From: an uncultured Paracoccaceae bacterium
Lineage (GTDB): Bacteria; Pseudomonadota; Alphaproteobacteria; Rhodobacterales; Rhodobacteraceae
Assembly (NCBI GenBank): GCA_938002605.1
Contig: CALLAF010000010.1
Span: 1-56,475, forward strand
Direction: 5' to 3'
DNA length: 56,475 bases
Shown here in pieces: positions 55,550 to 56,475 of this stretch. Positions within the stretch are counted from its first letter, which is position 1, and each line of letters opens with the position of its first letter. A program made the position numbers and the translations under genes. Under the pieces are notes generated by a model. That model was not told where the DNA came from. It was given only the letters and a program-made list of their open reading frames with translations, and made no database searches.

Positions 55550-56137
55550 ATGGAGAACGATTTGGACGTTAATCTCGACCGGGTGGAAACTTTCGAAAGC
55601 CCGGCTGAATTTCGTGATTGGTTGGCGCAGAACCACGCGCAGGCCCCTGAGATTTGGTTAAAAATCTATAAGAAAGCGTCAAAAATTCCGTCTATTGATT
55701 GGGAACAGGCAGTGATCGAAGCGATCGCTTGGGGCTGGATCGACGGGATTAAGAAGTCTTGCGATAGGCGATCCTATTACCAGCGGTTTACACCGCGTCG
55801 CGCCCGGTCGAACTGGTCGCAAAAGAACTGTGACCATGCGGAAAATTTGATTGTGAAAGGGCGGATGCAAGCGCCGGGGCTTGCCGACGTCAGCGCTGCC
55901 AAGGCGGATGGGCGCTGGGATGCGGCCTATGCTGGATCGGCAACGATGGAAATTCCCGCAGATTTCCTTGCAGCATTGGCGGATAACCCCAAAGCGCGGG
56001 CGTTCTATGAAACCTTAAACCGCAGCAGTATCTTTGTAATCTACCACCGCCTGCATTCCGCGAAACGCCCTCAAACGCGGGCGGATCGGATGGCGAAGCT
56101 ATTAGATATGCTCGCGCGTGGCGAAAAGCCACGATAA
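55550..56137 (+). CDS. YdeI/OmpD-associated family protein
   Basis: 195 residues. Conserved blocks are FRDWLAQNHAQAPEIWLKIY, DWEQAVIEAIAWGWIDGIKK (the WID-G core), YYQRFTPRRARSNWSQKN and the C-terminal HRLHSAKRPQTRADRMAKLL. These YdeI-type proteins are linked to stress and antimicrobial-peptide resistance in enterobacteria, but the mechanism is unknown. The ATG at 55550 has no strong ribosome binding site. Confidence 0.88.
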   Translation: MENDLDVNLDRVETFESPAEFRDWLAQNHAQAPEIWLKIYKKASKIPSIDWEQAVIEAIAWGWIDGIKKSCDRRSYYQRFTPRRARSNWSQKNCDHAENLIVKGRMQAPGLADVSAAKADGRWDAAYAGSATMEIPADFLAALADNPKARAFYETLNRSSIFVIYHRLHSAKRPQTRADRMAKLLDMLARGEKPR

Positions 56138-56183
56138 TATTTGTTTTGATCTGGTGCGCTGGCAGCCGCGTTAAATAGCAAAC

Positions 56184-56335
56184 TCATCGCTTACCCACGG
56201 CATGAGGGCAGCGGGATCGAATTTTCGGGCAGGCATTGCGCAGTTGCCCGGTTAACACTGCTGAAAGCGCGGTTTTTGCGATACCCGCCGAAAGTGCCGC
56301 CAATTCATACCCGCCGGGGCCAAATGGCGTGCGCC
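56184..56335 (-). pseudogene. reading frame truncated by the right-hand IS
   Basis: Starting directly at the IS border, one reverse frame stays open for 49 codons to a TGA at 56184-56186. It begins RTPFGPGGYELAALSAGIAK and continues TALSAVLTGQLRNACPKI. The composition looks coding, and the lack of any start suggests the 5' part was cut off by the IS insertion. I cannot assign a family. Confidence 0.4.
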
Positions 56336-56475
56336 GGCTTTGTTGCACAAATGGAGCCTTGGGTTGAGTACCCCTTACCTCAGACGGATTTATGCTGCGG
56401 CGACGGTTTTCGGGATGCCCAGTGCGGTGAAGCCATTGAGAATGGCAGCGCGGATCTGGATCTCTGCGACCTGCC
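56336..56475 (-). mobile_element. right-hand copy of the IS5-family element (partial, inverted relative to the left copy)
   Basis: The terminal inverted repeat GGCTTTGTTGCACAAATGG begins at 56336. The next 139 bases are identical, in reverse complement, to 1-139. The transposase stop lies at 56390-56392 and the C-terminal codons run off the window end. It interrupts the frame at 56184-56335. Confidence 0.9.
56390..56475 (-). CDS. IS5-family transposase, C-terminal fragment
   Basis: The last 27 codons of the transposase on the reverse strand, identical to the fragment at the window start. The rest of the gene, including the DDE residues, is outside the window. Confidence 0.85.
   Translation of the reverse strand, partial: QVAEIQIRAAILNGFTALGIPKTVAAA

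Noticed and set aside
1..56475. CRISPR arrays, prophage genes, toxin-antitoxin pairs, rRNA
   Set aside because: I looked for regular spaced repeats, phage structural or lysis genes, paired small toxin/antitoxin genes and rRNA sequence. None was found beyond the single tRNA and the IS ends.

Overview
The window is a stretch of alphaproteobacterial chromosome, almost certainly from a marine Rhodobacteraceae (Roseobacter-group) bacterium. Evidence for this is the form I aerobic CO dehydrogenase cluster, a one-step phosphatidylcholine synthase, XerC next to DUF484, transaldolase divergent from priA, methylmalonyl-CoA epimerase followed by DUF1467, moderately high G+C, and very many 4-base ATGA/GTGA gene overlaps. 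Genus is not determined. Both window ends lie inside copies of the same IS5-family element, in opposite orientation, so the window looks like one IS-bounded assembly contig.

Layout. 1-1290 is accessory DNA: an IS end, a probable gene remnant, a serine resolvase with a cluster of TGTCTCA repeats in front of it, and then the 3' end of a tRNA-Ser(GCU). 1.7-10.6 kb holds regulators (GbsR/MarR-like, LysR), a DUF4166 protein, and a tightly coupled five-gene catabolic operon (hydantoinase/oxoprolinase A and B, FAD amine oxidase-like protein, HpcH/HpaI aldolase, uronate-dehydrogenase-like SDR) whose substrate I cannot name. 10.6-15 kb holds small genes, a split DUF606 transporter, rpsD, a ClbS/DfsB-like gene broken by one amber codon, a SleB-like lipoprotein and an ArsR/SRPBCC pair. 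15-19 kb is amino-acid biosynthesis: hisC-tyrC-extensin, convergent with asd. The asd leader encodes a Thr/Met-rich peptide followed by mutually exclusive RNA stems, a textbook attenuator layout. 19-29 kb holds a small exported protein, ileS (with an Ile-rich mini-ORF in its leader), a PadR/CPBP pair, a luciferase-like monooxygenase, ogt, an orphan eCIS-core (DUF4157) protein, pcs, xerC and DUF484.

29-39 kb is the cox cluster: coxC (MHYT-LytTR sensor/regulator), coxM-S-L (CO dehydrogenase), coxD-E-F, a MobA-like cytidylyltransferase, an undescribed 33-codon gene ending in Cys-Cys, coxG and coxI. CoxMSL oxidises CO, and the others insert or mature the Mo-Cu cofactor and regulate the system. 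39-56 kb is mostly core: transaldolase, priA, an MCP, tdk, arsH, a 25-residue lipoprotein, a KAS III enzyme, carB, aspS, a response regulator, mce, DUF1467, EI24, nitroreductase and a YdeI-like protein. An IS-truncated reading frame and the second IS end close the window.

The strongest candidates for undescribed biology are the asd Thr/Met attenuator, the small cox-cluster gene ending in Cys-Cys, and the hydantoinase/aldolase/dehydrogenase operon.
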